Both the position numbers and the translations under genes were made by a program. From Vitreimonas flagellata (GTDB lineage: Bacteria > Pseudomonadota > Alphaproteobacteria > Caulobacterales > Aquidulcibacteraceae), in contig NZ_SBJL01000004.1 of NCBI RefSeq assembly GCF_004634425.1, positions 248,001-312,000 of the forward strand: DNA of 64,000 nt. The letters are read 5' to 3'. The notes below the pieces were generated by a model, which saw only the letters and a list, made by a program, of their open reading frames with translations, was not told the DNA's origin and did no database searches. This document shows positions 28,403 to 36,047 of the stretch, one piece after another; positions within the stretch are counted from its first letter, which is position 1, and each line of letters starts with the position of its first letter.

Positions 28403-29283
28403 GTCTGCTCCTTCAGGCGCGTCAGCCGGCGCTCGTCATAAGCTGCGTACAAGCACGCGGCGACGATGAGGGCTGCGCCCGCGTAAATCTCTGGGCGTGG
28501 CGTTTCGCGGAAAATGATGTAGCCGATCACGCTGGCCCACAACAGTTCGGTGTAGTGGATCGGCGCGAGCTGTTGCGCTTCGGCGCGCGCGTACGCTTGC
28601 GCCATCAGATACATGAACACCGCCGCCAACGCGCCGAGCTGGAAGAAGAACGGCCAGTCGCTCAAGGTTGGCGGCGTCGCGAACGCGATGGTGGGAATGA
28701 GAAGGATTACCCCAGGGATAAAGCTCGTCATGAGCCCAACGATCGGGGCGCCATCCTTCTGCGCGCGCTCGCGCAGTAGCACCATCGCAATGGAGAAGAA
28801 GGCGGCGGAGACCAGAACAGCAGTCACGCCAATCGCATGCTGCGGCGAGTCGGCGGTGCCTGGCGCGCCCTGCATCGCGATGATGACGCCAGCGAACCCG
28901 ACAAGCGCGCAAATCAGGCTCGACGCCCGAATGCGCTCCTTCAGGATCACAGCCGCTACGAAAGGCGCGAGCAGCGGATAGATGAAGGAGAGCGTCACTG
29001 CTTCGGCGAGCGGCAAAATGCTCAGTGACCAGAAGAAGAGCACCGCGCACGCCGCGATGACGAAGCCGCGTAGCCCATGTGCGCGCCACATCTCTTTGGT
29101 AATCACCGGCATGCCGGCGCGCTGCCAAATCGCGAATGAGAACAGCGCGCCAAACAAATAGCGACCGAATGCGACCAACAGAACATGGTTGGTCATCGAC
29201 AGAAACTTGATCGTCGCGTCCATCGCCGAACCGGCGACGATGGCGCCTGTCAACACAAGCGCTGGCGGCAAGCGGCTGAACAT
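28399..29283 (-). CDS. DMT-superfamily (EamA) transporter
   Basis: Membrane transporter of 294 residues with ten hydrophobic helices arranged as two EamA repeats, roughly residues 5-135 and 145-285. The conserved PLLAPFVAAVILKERI motif closes repeat one, and repeat two shows the equivalent YTELLWASVIGYIIFRE. Such carriers export metabolites or import small polar molecules; substrate unknown. The ATG at 29283 has GGGAG upstream, and 17 extra in-frame residues before it are unlikely. It is coupled to the downstream thioesterase gene. Confidence 0.85.
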   Translation of the reverse strand: MFSRLPPALVLTGAIVAGSAMDATIKFLSMTNHVLLVAFGRYLFGALFSFAIWQRAGMPVITKEMWRAHGLRGFVIAACAVLFFWSLSILPLAEAVTLSFIYPLLAPFVAAVILKERIRASSLICALVGFAGVIIAMQGAPGTADSPQHAIGVTAVLVSAAFFSIAMVLLRERAQKDGAPIVGLMTSFIPGVILLIPTIAFATPPTLSDWPFFFQLGALAAVFMYLMAQAYARAEAQQLAPIHYTELLWASVIGYIIFRETPRPEIYAGAALIVAACLYAAYDERRLTRLKEQT

Positions 29284-29370
29284 CGTGACTCCCCAAGGGC
29301 CGGGGGTTGTGGCGCAGCCTGCGCGCGGCGGCAATCGCTATTCGATGTAGGGGATTGCACGCCGGACAAA

Positions 29371-29396
29371 CGAAAACGCCCTCCGCACCGAGGGCG
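29371..29396 (-). terminator. Rho-independent terminator after small lipoprotein
   Basis: On the minus strand, CGCCCTC and GAGGGCG form a seven-base stem with a six-base loop, followed by a GTTTTCGTTT tract. It sits about 36 bases downstream of the small lipoprotein gene and 88 bases before the DMT transporter start, so it ends the lipoprotein transcript. Confidence 0.72.
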
Positions 29397-29431
29397 CGAA
29401 GGGCGTTGCTGCAACGCAATCGAGGATCGCG

Positions 29432-29686
29432 TTACGGGGTCGTGGCGGGTGGCGATTCAGCCGGCGGCGCTGTCGGCGTCGTGCCCGACGGCGCGCCTTC
29501 CGTCGTTTCATCGATGGCTTCGCCGGCTTCTTCCATCGGGCCTTGGCCCAGATCGGTGGAGCCAGTGGTGGATTGTTCGTAGGCGGTGTCAGCCGCTTCG
29601 CCCGCTTCTTCATTGGCGCCTTGGCCGCACGCGGCGACGCTCAGCAACGCAGCCGCCGCGGTGGCGGCCAGCAAGGACTTCAACAT
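29432..29686 (-). CDS. Small acidic lipoprotein (tandem copy 1)
   Basis: Eighty-four residues: signal peptide with lipobox VAAC, then an acidic low-complexity tail ending in a Pro/Thr-rich stretch. The segment QGPMEEAGEAIDETT aligns with DGPLEQAGESIDEAT of the neighbouring gene, so the two arose by duplication. A GGAG ribosome-binding site lies nine bases before ATG 29686. The tail should be extended and may lie in the periplasm. Nothing in the sequence gives a function. Confidence 0.75.
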   Translation of the reverse strand: MLKSLLAATAAAALLSVAACGQGANEEAGEAADTAYEQSTTGSTDLGQGPMEEAGEAIDETTEGAPSGTTPTAPPAESPPATTP

Positions 29687-29756
29687 TGGTGTCTCCTGTT
29701 GGTCTCCGACGGCGTGCGCCGCCAACTGAGTGAACGTGTTGTTCAGAACACGGTTC

Positions 29757-30017
29757 CTACGGATTGGTGCTGGCGTCGCCGTCCGTGGCGTCGTTCACGG
29801 CATCGCCGAGATCGTTGTTCTGTTCGTTGCCGGTGGCTTCATCTATCGACTCGCCAGCCTGTTCGAGCGGGCCGTCGCCAAGGTTTTCGTTGCCTTGCGT
29901 CGCTTCTTCGATGGCGGAATCGAGATTTTCGCCGGATTGCTCCGCGTTGTTCTCACCGCACGCGGCCAAGCTCAGCATCGCGGCCGCCGCAATCGCCGTG
30001 GCGATAGTCTTACGCAT
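29757..30017 (-). CDS. Small acidic lipoprotein (tandem copy 2)
   Basis: Eighty-six residues with a signal peptide (MRKTIATAIAAAAMLSL) and lipobox LAAC. The rest is rich in Asn, Glu, Asp and Gly and carries the GPLEQAGESIDEAT segment shared with the adjacent copy. The GGAG just upstream of ATG 30017 picks this start; an ATG at 30029 is in frame but would remove that site. It precedes the other copy by 70 bases on the same strand, so both may be on one transcript that stops at the 29.37 kb hairpin. Confidence 0.75.
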   Translation of the reverse strand: MRKTIATAIAAAAMLSLAACGENNAEQSGENLDSAIEEATQGNENLGDGPLEQAGESIDEATGNEQNNDLGDAVNDATDGDASTNP

Positions 30018-30146
30018 AATCGTCTCCATTTCGCGCCCCCGAGCGCCGGGCGGCACACTCAAACACCTGAGGATGTGGACGGTTCCTGCCCAGGAACGCT
30101 GGAATTGCGGCAATGGAGGGCTATAAGGCGAGCAAACGAGGGAACA

Positions 30147-31286
30147 ATGTCCGCCGAACTTACGGAAGACCAACAACTTATTGTCGAAACCGCGCGCGCC
30201 TTTGCGCAAGAAAAATTGCGTCCGAACGCAGCCCGCTGGGAAGAGGAGGGCCTCGATCGCGGCGTGCTGCAGGAACTCGCAGGGCTGGGCTTTGCCGGCA
30301 TTTATGTCGGCGAGGAGCACGGCGGCTCGGGGCTCACGCGGCTCGATGCGGCTTTGATCTTTGAAGAGCTGTCGCGCGGGTGCATTTCGACGGCGGCGTT
30401 CTTGTCGATCCACAATATGTGCTCGTGGATGATCGACAGCTTCGCCAGCGCCGAACAACGCGCGCATTGGCTGCCGAAGCTGACGACGATGCAAACGATC
30501 GCGTCCTATTGTTTGACCGAGCCGGGTTCGGGTTCGGACGCTGCTGCGTTGCGCACGACAGCGAAGCCGGACGGCAATTCCCAATACGTCGTCAACGGCT
30601 CGAAGGCGTTCATCTCGGGAGCGGGCTTTTCCGATCTTTACGTTCTGATGTGCCGCACCGGCGATGACGGGCCGAAGGGCGTGTCGACGCTGCTGGTCGA
30701 GAATGGCGCGAAGGGCCTCTCGTTCGGAAAAGCTGAAGACAAGATGGGTTGGCGCGCGCAACCGACTGCGATCGTGAATTTCGAAGATTGCTGCGTGTCA
30801 GTCGACAATCGCGTCGGTCCCGAAGGCGAGGGTTTCAAATACGCGATGAAGGGCCTCGATGGCGGGCGCTTGAATATCGCGGCCTGCGCCTTGGGTGGCG
30901 CGCAGGACGCTTTGGATCGTGCGCTGCAATATGTGAAAGAGCGCAAGCAATTCGGCAAACCCATCGCCGATTTTCAGAACACGCAATTCGTGCTGGCTGA
31001 TATGGAAACCGAACTCGCCGCCGCGCGCGCGCTCCTGTATGCGGCGGCGCGTAAGCTCGATGCGAAGGCGCCGGACGCCTCCAAGTATTGCGCGATGGCC
31101 AAGCGCTTCGTGACCGACACCGCGTTCAAAGTCGCCGACCAAGCACTGCAGCTACATGGCGGTTACGGCTATCTGGCCGATTACGAAGTCGAACGCATCG
31201 TCCGCGATCTTCGCGTGCACCGGATTCTCGAAGGCACCAACGAGATCATGCGCGTCATCATCTCGCGTGAAATGTTGCGGGGATGA
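30147..31286 (+). CDS. Acyl-CoA dehydrogenase
   Basis: FAD-dependent dehydrogenase of 379 residues that introduces a double bond into an acyl-CoA and passes electrons to ETF. The family blocks are visible: YCLTEPGSGSDAAALRT in the middle domain, and LQLHGGYGYLADYEVERIVRDLRV followed by LEGTNEIMR at the C-terminus. The catalytic Glu is expected near the LDGGRLNIAACALGGAQ-GLDxA region or the EGTNE segment, depending on subclass. The sequence style is closest to isobutyryl/short-chain branched acyl-CoA dehydrogenases, but that is an impression only. GAGGGA upstream of ATG 30147 sets the start. It begins a four-gene ATGA-coupled operon. Confidence 0.92.
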   Translation: MSAELTEDQQLIVETARAFAQEKLRPNAARWEEEGLDRGVLQELAGLGFAGIYVGEEHGGSGLTRLDAALIFEELSRGCISTAAFLSIHNMCSWMIDSFASAEQRAHWLPKLTTMQTIASYCLTEPGSGSDAAALRTTAKPDGNSQYVVNGSKAFISGAGFSDLYVLMCRTGDDGPKGVSTLLVENGAKGLSFGKAEDKMGWRAQPTAIVNFEDCCVSVDNRVGPEGEGFKYAMKGLDGGRLNIAACALGGAQDALDRALQYVKERKQFGKPIADFQNTQFVLADMETELAAARALLYAAARKLDAKAPDASKYCAMAKRFVTDTAFKVADQALQLHGGYGYLADYEVERIVRDLRVHRILEGTNEIMRVIISREMLRG

Positions 31287-31546
31287 GCGTCGATTTCCGG
31301 TCGGTCCGGAAAATCCTCTGGGAGGATTGGGACCCGATCGGATGTGGCGTACCTGCCGACGAATATGATGATTACGTGCCGTCGGTCTTGCGTCTCTTGA
31401 TTGAGCGCAAGCCGCGCGAGATGGTCGCCGACTATCTCCGTGTCACGGCGGCCGAAGCGATCGGCTGCCCTGTTTCGGACGAAAAGCTGGCCAAGGTCGT
31501 CGACCTCTTGATGGCGCTGGGCGCAGGTGGAGACACGCAATCATGA
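31283..31546 (+). CDS. Small conserved protein, DUF1871-like
   Basis: Eighty-seven residues. The block LWEDWDPIGCGVPADEYDDYV resembles the WDP-x-G ... DEYD-x-Y signature of the DUF1871 group, proteins of unknown function that often carry a helical fold. The rest is helical (LRLLIERKPREMVADYL, VVDLLMAL). The match is a tentative recollection of the motif. It overlaps the acyl-CoA dehydrogenase stop and the next gene's start by four bases each, so it is translated in an operon. It has no signal peptide or membrane helix. Confidence 0.65.
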   Translation: MSVDFRSVRKILWEDWDPIGCGVPADEYDDYVPSVLRLLIERKPREMVADYLRVTAAEAIGCPVSDEKLAKVVDLLMALGAGGDTQS

Positions 31547-31932
31547 TTATGCGCGCAATGGGATTGGGCTTTTTGCTGTGGCTTGCGATCGCAGCGGCGT
31601 TTCGGTTGGGCGGCCAATATTTCTTCCTGCCGGACGAAGGCTTGCGGCTGATCACGTTTCTCTCAGCGCCGGTTGTCGGCGTGGTGTGCGCGCTGGTGGC
31701 GCTCAAGCTTTTGGGTGAGGCGCGCGGTGACGAAGGTGAAGCCGCAATCGGCTTGACGCTTCCTGTGCTGATGCTCAACGGCTTCCTCACGCACGAATTT
31801 CCAACCGCCTTCCCGAATCTTGACGCCACGCTGGACGCCACGTTTGGCGCATGGTCGCTGCTGTTCGGCGCGTCGATCCTGTTCATGGGGCTGTGGACGA
31901 CGAAGCTTGCGCCGCAGGATGAGCGCGTATGA
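31543..31932 (+). CDS. Small membrane protein, DUF5367-like
   Basis: A 129-residue membrane protein with four hydrophobic helices, near residues 5-25, 37-58, 70-85 and 100-120. The early FRLGGQYFF and the later LNGFLTHEFPTAFPN region recall the DUF5367 family, which has no known function. Its ATG overlaps the stop of the gene before, and its stop overlaps the ATG of the phosphodiesterase gene, so it should be made together with them. Confidence 0.7.
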   Translation: MIMRAMGLGFLLWLAIAAAFRLGGQYFFLPDEGLRLITFLSAPVVGVVCALVALKLLGEARGDEGEAAIGLTLPVLMLNGFLTHEFPTAFPNLDATLDATFGAWSLLFGASILFMGLWTTKLAPQDERV

Positions 31933-32984
31933 GGCGGCGCGATGTGGTGTTGGGCGCGGCGACGCTGGCGGGATGCGCGAGCATGAGTGAATCGACCACG
32001 CACACGCGGCCCATCGTGATCGCGCATCGTGGCGCCAGCGCGTTTCGGCCGGAGCACACGTTGGCGGCGTATCGTCTGGCGATTGCGCAGGGCGCCGATT
32101 TCATCGAGCCGGATTTGGTGATGACACGCGACGGCGTGCTCGTCTGCCGTCACGAGAACGAAATCTCCGGCACGACCGATGTGGCGCAGCAAGCTGAGTT
32201 TGCCGACCGCCGCAAGGAGAAGGTGGTCGATGGCGTCACCGCGACCGGCTGGTGGGTGGAAGATTTCACGCTGGCCGAGCTGAAGACGCTGCGTTGCATC
32301 GAGCGCATCCCGCAACTCCGCCAAGCCAACACCGCCTATAATGGCCAGGAGCAAATCCCGACGTTTGTCGAAGTGCTGGCGCTTGCGGCTGAGCACAATG
32401 TCGGCGCCTATCCTGAATTGAAGCACCCGACCTTCCTGCGCGAGCAGGGGCTTGATCCTGTGCCTGCTTTCATCGCCGCCGTACGCGAGGCCGGTGGGCA
32501 ACGCGTCGCCGATCGCCTGTTCGTGCAATGCTTTGAGATTTGGCCGCTGCCGCTGCTGGCGCAGATGTCGTCGCTCCGCTGGCAGTGCGTGCAGCTTGTG
32601 TCGTCCGAAGGCGGACCGTGGGATCGGCGCGATCTCACTTATGCGCAGATGCTGAGCGATGACGGCCTACGCCGCGTCGCCGAGTACGCGCGCGGTCTCG
32701 GCCCTGAGAAGTCGCTCGTGATCCCGCGGAGCGCGGAAAATCTCATGCTGGCGCCCACCGATCTTGTGACGCGTGCGCATGCGGCGAACCTCGTCGTGCA
32801 TCCGTGGACATTCAGGCCGGAGAATTATTTCTTGGCCAACGACATGCGCGCCGGCGACGCAAGCTCGCCCCCCTACCTCGCCATGCGCGGCGACGTCGAA
32901 CGCGAGATCCGCGCTTTCATCGCGGTAGGTGTCGATGGCGTGTTCAGCGACGATCCGGCGGCGGCGGTCGCCGCGCGCGGCTAA
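31929..32984 (+). CDS. Glycerophosphodiester phosphodiesterase (lipoprotein type)
   Basis: Hydrolyses glycerophosphodiesters, the deacylated headgroups of phospholipids, to glycerol-3-phosphate and an alcohol. The 351 residues fit GlpQ-like proteins. Visible are [18 protein letters not shown] (the catalytic HR and E-x-T), [17 protein letters not shown] (metal ligands and the second His), and the later YPELKHP. The N-terminus starts [16 protein letters not shown] and ends in an LAGC lipobox, so it is exported as a lipoprotein, possibly by the Tat pathway given the RR. It is the last gene of the ATGA-coupled operon. Confidence 0.9.
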   Translation: MRRRDVVLGAATLAGCASMSESTTHTRPIVIAHRGASAFRPEHTLAAYRLAIAQGADFIEPDLVMTRDGVLVCRHENEISGTTDVAQQAEFADRRKEKVVDGVTATGWWVEDFTLAELKTLRCIERIPQLRQANTAYNGQEQIPTFVEVLALAAEHNVGAYPELKHPTFLREQGLDPVPAFIAAVREAGGQRVADRLFVQCFEIWPLPLLAQMSSLRWQCVQLVSSEGGPWDRRDLTYAQMLSDDGLRRVAEYARGLGPEKSLVIPRSAENLMLAPTDLVTRAHAANLVVHPWTFRPENYFLANDMRAGDASSPPYLAMRGDVEREIRAFIAVGVDGVFSDDPAAAVAARG

Positions 32985-33325
32985 ACTTTACGCACGAATT
33001 CGGATTTGAGCTTCATCGCGCCGAAGCCGTCGATGCGGCAATCGATGTCGTGATCGCCGCCGACTAGGCGGATGTTCTTGACCTTGGTGCCGACCTTGAG
33101 CGCTTGTGACGCGCCTTTGACCTTGAGGTCCTTGATCACGACGACGGTATCGCCATCCGCGAGCACTTGGCCATTTGCGTCGCGGATAACGGCGTCGCCA
33201 TCCTGCGCGGCATTAGCTGTGCTTTCGGCCGACCATTCATGCGCGCACTCAGGGCAAATGAAGAGCGGCGGGTCTTCATAGGTGAGTACGGACGCGCAAT
33301 TCGGGCAAGGCGGCAGGGTGCTCAT
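32981..33325 (-). CDS. yjdM: PhnA/YjdM-family zinc-ribbon protein
   Basis: A 114-residue protein with an N-terminal zinc ribbon (CPNC at residues 7-10 and CPEC at about 24-27) joined to a beta-barrel domain containing [26 protein letters not shown]. It is the YjdM (formerly PhnA) family, which occurs widely outside phosphonate operons and has no proven function. The fit of both domains is clear. It faces the phosphodiesterase gene (stops overlap by four bases). A second gene of unknown function lies upstream on the same strand, 52 bases apart. Confidence 0.88.
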   Translation of the reverse strand: MSTLPPCPNCASVLTYEDPPLFICPECAHEWSAESTANAAQDGDAVIRDANGQVLADGDTVVVIKDLKVKGASQALKVGTKVKNIRLVGGDHDIDCRIDGFGAMKLKSEFVRKV

Positions 33326-33377
33326 GAAAAGCTCCTACCGCCCGAGTCAGCACTTTGGAATGTGGCGTGTGGTCCGC

Positions 33378-33728
33378 TTAAGCGACACGGCGCAGCATGT
33401 TGCGGTTGAGGATCGGTGCTTGCGCTTCGAGCACGTCCTTCTCGACGCGTTCACGCGTCTGCGGGTCTTTCACCACGAGGATGTGAATTTCCTTCGCGCC
33501 GAGATTTTGCGCCGCCTGCCACATATCGTGGCGCGCCAGCGTGGTGGAGAAATCATCGGTCTTGGCGACGAACAGCGAAATTGGGCCGCCCCAATCTTGC
33601 TGCTGCTCTTGCGGCTTCACGAACATATAGATTCCGCCCACGGGCTCCCACGCGCGTTGCGCGCGCACGATCTCGAACTCGTACCAACGGCCCGTGCCGC
33701 CCTGCCAAGAAAACGTGTTCGTGCTCAC
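33378..33728 (-). CDS. Hypothetical protein
   Basis: A 116-residue soluble protein with no membrane segment or signal peptide. It begins with an aromatic-rich stretch (WQGGTGRWYEFEIV), then GGIYMFVKP, and ends in a basic helix (NRNMLRRVA). I recognise no domain. An imperfect palindrome of two GANTC sites lies 32 bases upstream of its ATG and could be its promoter. It precedes the yjdM-like gene on the same strand. Confidence 0.6.
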   Translation of the reverse strand: MSTNTFSWQGGTGRWYEFEIVRAQRAWEPVGGIYMFVKPQEQQQDWGGPISLFVAKTDDFSTTLARHDMWQAAQNLGAKEIHILVVKDPQTRERVEKDVLEAQAPILNRNMLRRVA

Positions 33729-33759
33729 CCATGCCCTCCAGGAACGCCTACCCGAATGT

Positions 33760-33775
33760 GACTCTAATATGAGTC
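33760..33775. promoter_or_regulatory. Paired GANTC sites flanking a minus-10-like TAATAT
   Basis: GACTC at 33760-33764 and GAGTC at 33771-33775 are inverted arms around TAATAT. GANTC is the recognition site of the CcrM methyltransferase of many alphaproteobacteria, and such sites in promoters can tie expression to the cell cycle. The location, 32 bases upstream of the gene at 33728, fits a promoter. No other support is available from sequence. Confidence 0.35.
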
Positions 33776-33854
33776 GGCGCGGTACGAAGGCTAGGCGTTA
33801 GGGCGCGGGATCGAAGCTTACGGTTTGGACATCAGAAGCGTCGAATAACTCTGG

Positions 33855-34585
33855 CTAAAATTCCGCAAGCGCAACGGATTGGCGTTCCGCGTGATCCGGG
33901 CGATCAATCGGCACGATGCGCACATCGACGCGCGCGAAATCCCGCGGGCCTTGTGGAGAAGACGCACGCCACGCGCTGAACGCGGCGCCTTCGGCGTGGA
34001 GCGAATAGCCTTGCGGATCGTGCTCCAGCAGGTCGGACATCAGCACGAGACGACGGCTCGGTATTTCGGCGCCGAAATCAGGATCGGCGGCGACGGCGCG
34101 TAGGCTGGTGATGATCGGCGAGGCGCGCAGGCCCGCCCGATTGCGCCGAGCACAACGCGCTATCGAGCGCGCCGGCGAAATCGTCGTCCCAACGCTGCTA
34201 CGCCATGCGCGCATTCTCAAACAGCGGATTGGTTTGCTCGGGCGGGCGCGGCAGGCAGCGCGAAAAGAGGATCGCGGGCTCCTGCGGTCGGCGCACATTG
34301 AGTCGCATGATCGTGAGGCGATCATATTGGCCAAGCCGCGCGCGTTCTCGTGCCAGCACAGCGCGCAATTTGCGGCGATGGCGCGCCTCAAAACGATCGG
34401 TGGAATCCACCAGCACGATCGTGTGCGCTTGAAGTGGTGCGTCCATGCGGCAGAGCGTTTCTTCGTCCGTCGGTGGGGGCGCAGGAAAAACGTCGCCGCG
34501 CCCAAGCCCCCAACACCAGCATCGCCGCGATGATGGGCACGACGCCCAGCACGTTGCGACCGCCCACGCCGCGCCCGCGTCTCAT
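33855..34585 (-). pseudogene. Broken membrane-anchored VWA-like protein gene
   Basis: Three partial frames give one coherent protein. Frame one runs from ATG 34585: MRRGRGV, then a membrane helix (VLGVVPIIAAMLVLG). Dropping one base in the CCCCC run at 34507-34511 joins it to a second frame that reads VFPAPPPTDEETLCRMDA, then HTIVLVDSTDRFEARHR. That frame meets an in-frame TAG at 34200-34198 but continues sensibly as QRWDDDFAGALDSALCSA. Dropping one more base at about 34120-34135 joins it to SPIITSLRAVAADPDFG, RRLVLMSDLLEHDPQGYSLH and the TAG stop. The repaired length is 242 residues. The HTIVLVDSTD and LVLMSDLLE strands look like a Rossmann/VWA-type fold. It overlaps the upstream membrane gene as ATGA. 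It is most likely inactive, unless the bases are sequencing errors. Confidence 0.7.
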
Positions 34586-35961
34586 GCGGCCGCGCCCGCG
34601 TCGAGACGTGCAGCGGCGTCTTCGAGATCGCGCAGCAGGCCTTCCAACGCCTGCGTCGATTGCTTCTGCGCCTCTTCAAGGCGCGCACGCGCATCGTCGA
34701 TCATCGACGCCGAGGGGCCCAGCGCATCGAGCGAGGGGCCGACGATGGGTGGCGGCACGCTGAAATAGGGCGGCGCCGGCGTGGTGCGGACGGCGGCGTT
34801 TTCTTGGCGATAGATGTGGATCGCGCCGGCTGCGGCCTCATCAAGCGCGCGCGCTTTGGAATCCAGCGTCTCCATTTTGAGCGCGGCGGTGTCGAAGGCT
34901 TTGCTCATCGCCTCGTACTCGGCGCGCATTTTTTCGAGCCGCGCGGCCAGCGCGATTTTCGCGGCCTCGATCGGCGCCTCCAGCTCACGTCGCGCTTCGG
35001 CGCGGAGATCGGAGAGTGCATGCGCGGCGTCCTGGGCCGCGCGGTCCATCTTGCCGAAATCTGGATAGGGATCGTCGAAGCCGGAATAGCCTTTGCGCGT
35101 GGCGAACACCCAGACGCCGGCGCCGAGCATCAACAGGATAATGGCTTGCGGTGAATCCAATTGCAGCAGCGACCAGAAACGGAAGCTCGCACCGGAGCCC
35201 AAGTCCACTTCGCGCCCGGCCATCGCCGCCATCTGATCGCGCCAATCGGCGGCGAAGAGATTGAGCATCAACGCCAGCGCGGTGAACAGCGCGAACGCGA
35301 ATCCGCCCAACACTTTGATCGGCAGCTTGATGTGCTGCAGGTAACGCAGGCCCAAAAAGCCCGCGAGATAGCCGAGCGTGACGTTTGCGCCGGAGAGCCC
35401 AATCGCGGTGATGGCGTCGCCCAGCAAGCCGCGCGCATCGTCCTCGGCGAAGAGTGCGGCGCTGAACAAAGCTTCGAACACCGCAGCACACAACAGCAGC
35501 CCCGCCTGCAACAGCGTCGAACTCGGATAGACGGCGCCGCGGCGCAATTGGTTGGCCTTCTTGAATGCATCGAGATCGGCGCGCGCTTGCGCAGCGCGGT
35601 CGGCGGCCTCGCCCCAATCATGGCCGACGCGGCCGGCGGCTTGTTTCAGCGCCAGCCGCGCATCGAGTGCTGGGCCGGCGAAATCCTGTGGCGTTGGCGC
35701 AAGTGCGCGTAAGCGACGTTCCGCTTCAGCCCTCGCTTCGTTGCGGGCTTGATCGACATGCGCGCGTTCGGCGGCGACCGCCTCCAATACGGCGCGCTCG
35801 GCGCTAGAAAGATCCTCGGCATCGTGGCGCGGGGAATTGTGGGCGGCGTCCTCGCGGGCGCGTTTGCGGAGATGGAGCCGCTTCTCCAGCGCCGAAGTGC
35901 TGAAGCCTTGCGGCGGTTTGGCCGCGCGCTCATTGGCCCTGGCTTGCCCGCCGCCGTCCAT
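34582..35961 (-). CDS. Coiled-coil membrane protein of unknown function
   Basis: A 459-residue protein. The first 150 residues are helical, Ala/Arg/Glu-rich and probably coiled coil. About four membrane helices follow in the middle (starting near AGLLLCAAVFEALFSAALF, then VTLGYLAGFLGLRYL, GGFAFALFTALALMLNLF, and AIILLMLGAGVWVF). A second long coiled coil follows (about residues 320-410), then a Pro-rich linker and another helix. No known domain is recognised. ATG 35961 is chosen because GGGAG precedes it; a GTG at 36030 is in frame. The stop overlaps the start of the broken VWA-like gene (ATGA), so they form a two-gene unit. Confidence 0.7.
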   Translation of the reverse strand: MDGGGQARANERAAKPPQGFSTSALEKRLHLRKRAREDAAHNSPRHDAEDLSSAERAVLEAVAAERAHVDQARNEARAEAERRLRALAPTPQDFAGPALDARLALKQAAGRVGHDWGEAADRAAQARADLDAFKKANQLRRGAVYPSSTLLQAGLLLCAAVFEALFSAALFAEDDARGLLGDAITAIGLSGANVTLGYLAGFLGLRYLQHIKLPIKVLGGFAFALFTALALMLNLFAADWRDQMAAMAGREVDLGSGASFRFWSLLQLDSPQAIILLMLGAGVWVFATRKGYSGFDDPYPDFGKMDRAAQDAAHALSDLRAEARRELEAPIEAAKIALAARLEKMRAEYEAMSKAFDTAALKMETLDSKARALDEAAAGAIHIYRQENAAVRTTPAPPYFSVPPPIVGPSLDALGPSASMIDDARARLEEAQKQSTQALEGLLRDLEDAAARLDAGAAA

Positions 35962-36047
35962 CGCCCGCTCCCGGGGCGGCACTAAAGCGCGGAACCGGCG
36001 CTTCTCCAAGAGCAGCGGGGGCGCTATCACGCCATCGGGAGCACATC

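Noticed and set aside
29757-30761. A 334-residue minus frame upstream of the tandem lipoproteins
   Set aside because: The upstream part lies antisense to the acyl-CoA dehydrogenase, and the true small lipoprotein starts at 30017 with a proper ribosome-binding site.
33855-34694. A single 279-residue open frame on the minus strand
   Set aside because: Only its last 90 residues look like protein; the earlier part is Arg-rich noise. The coherent protein needs two frame changes, so it is given as a broken gene instead.
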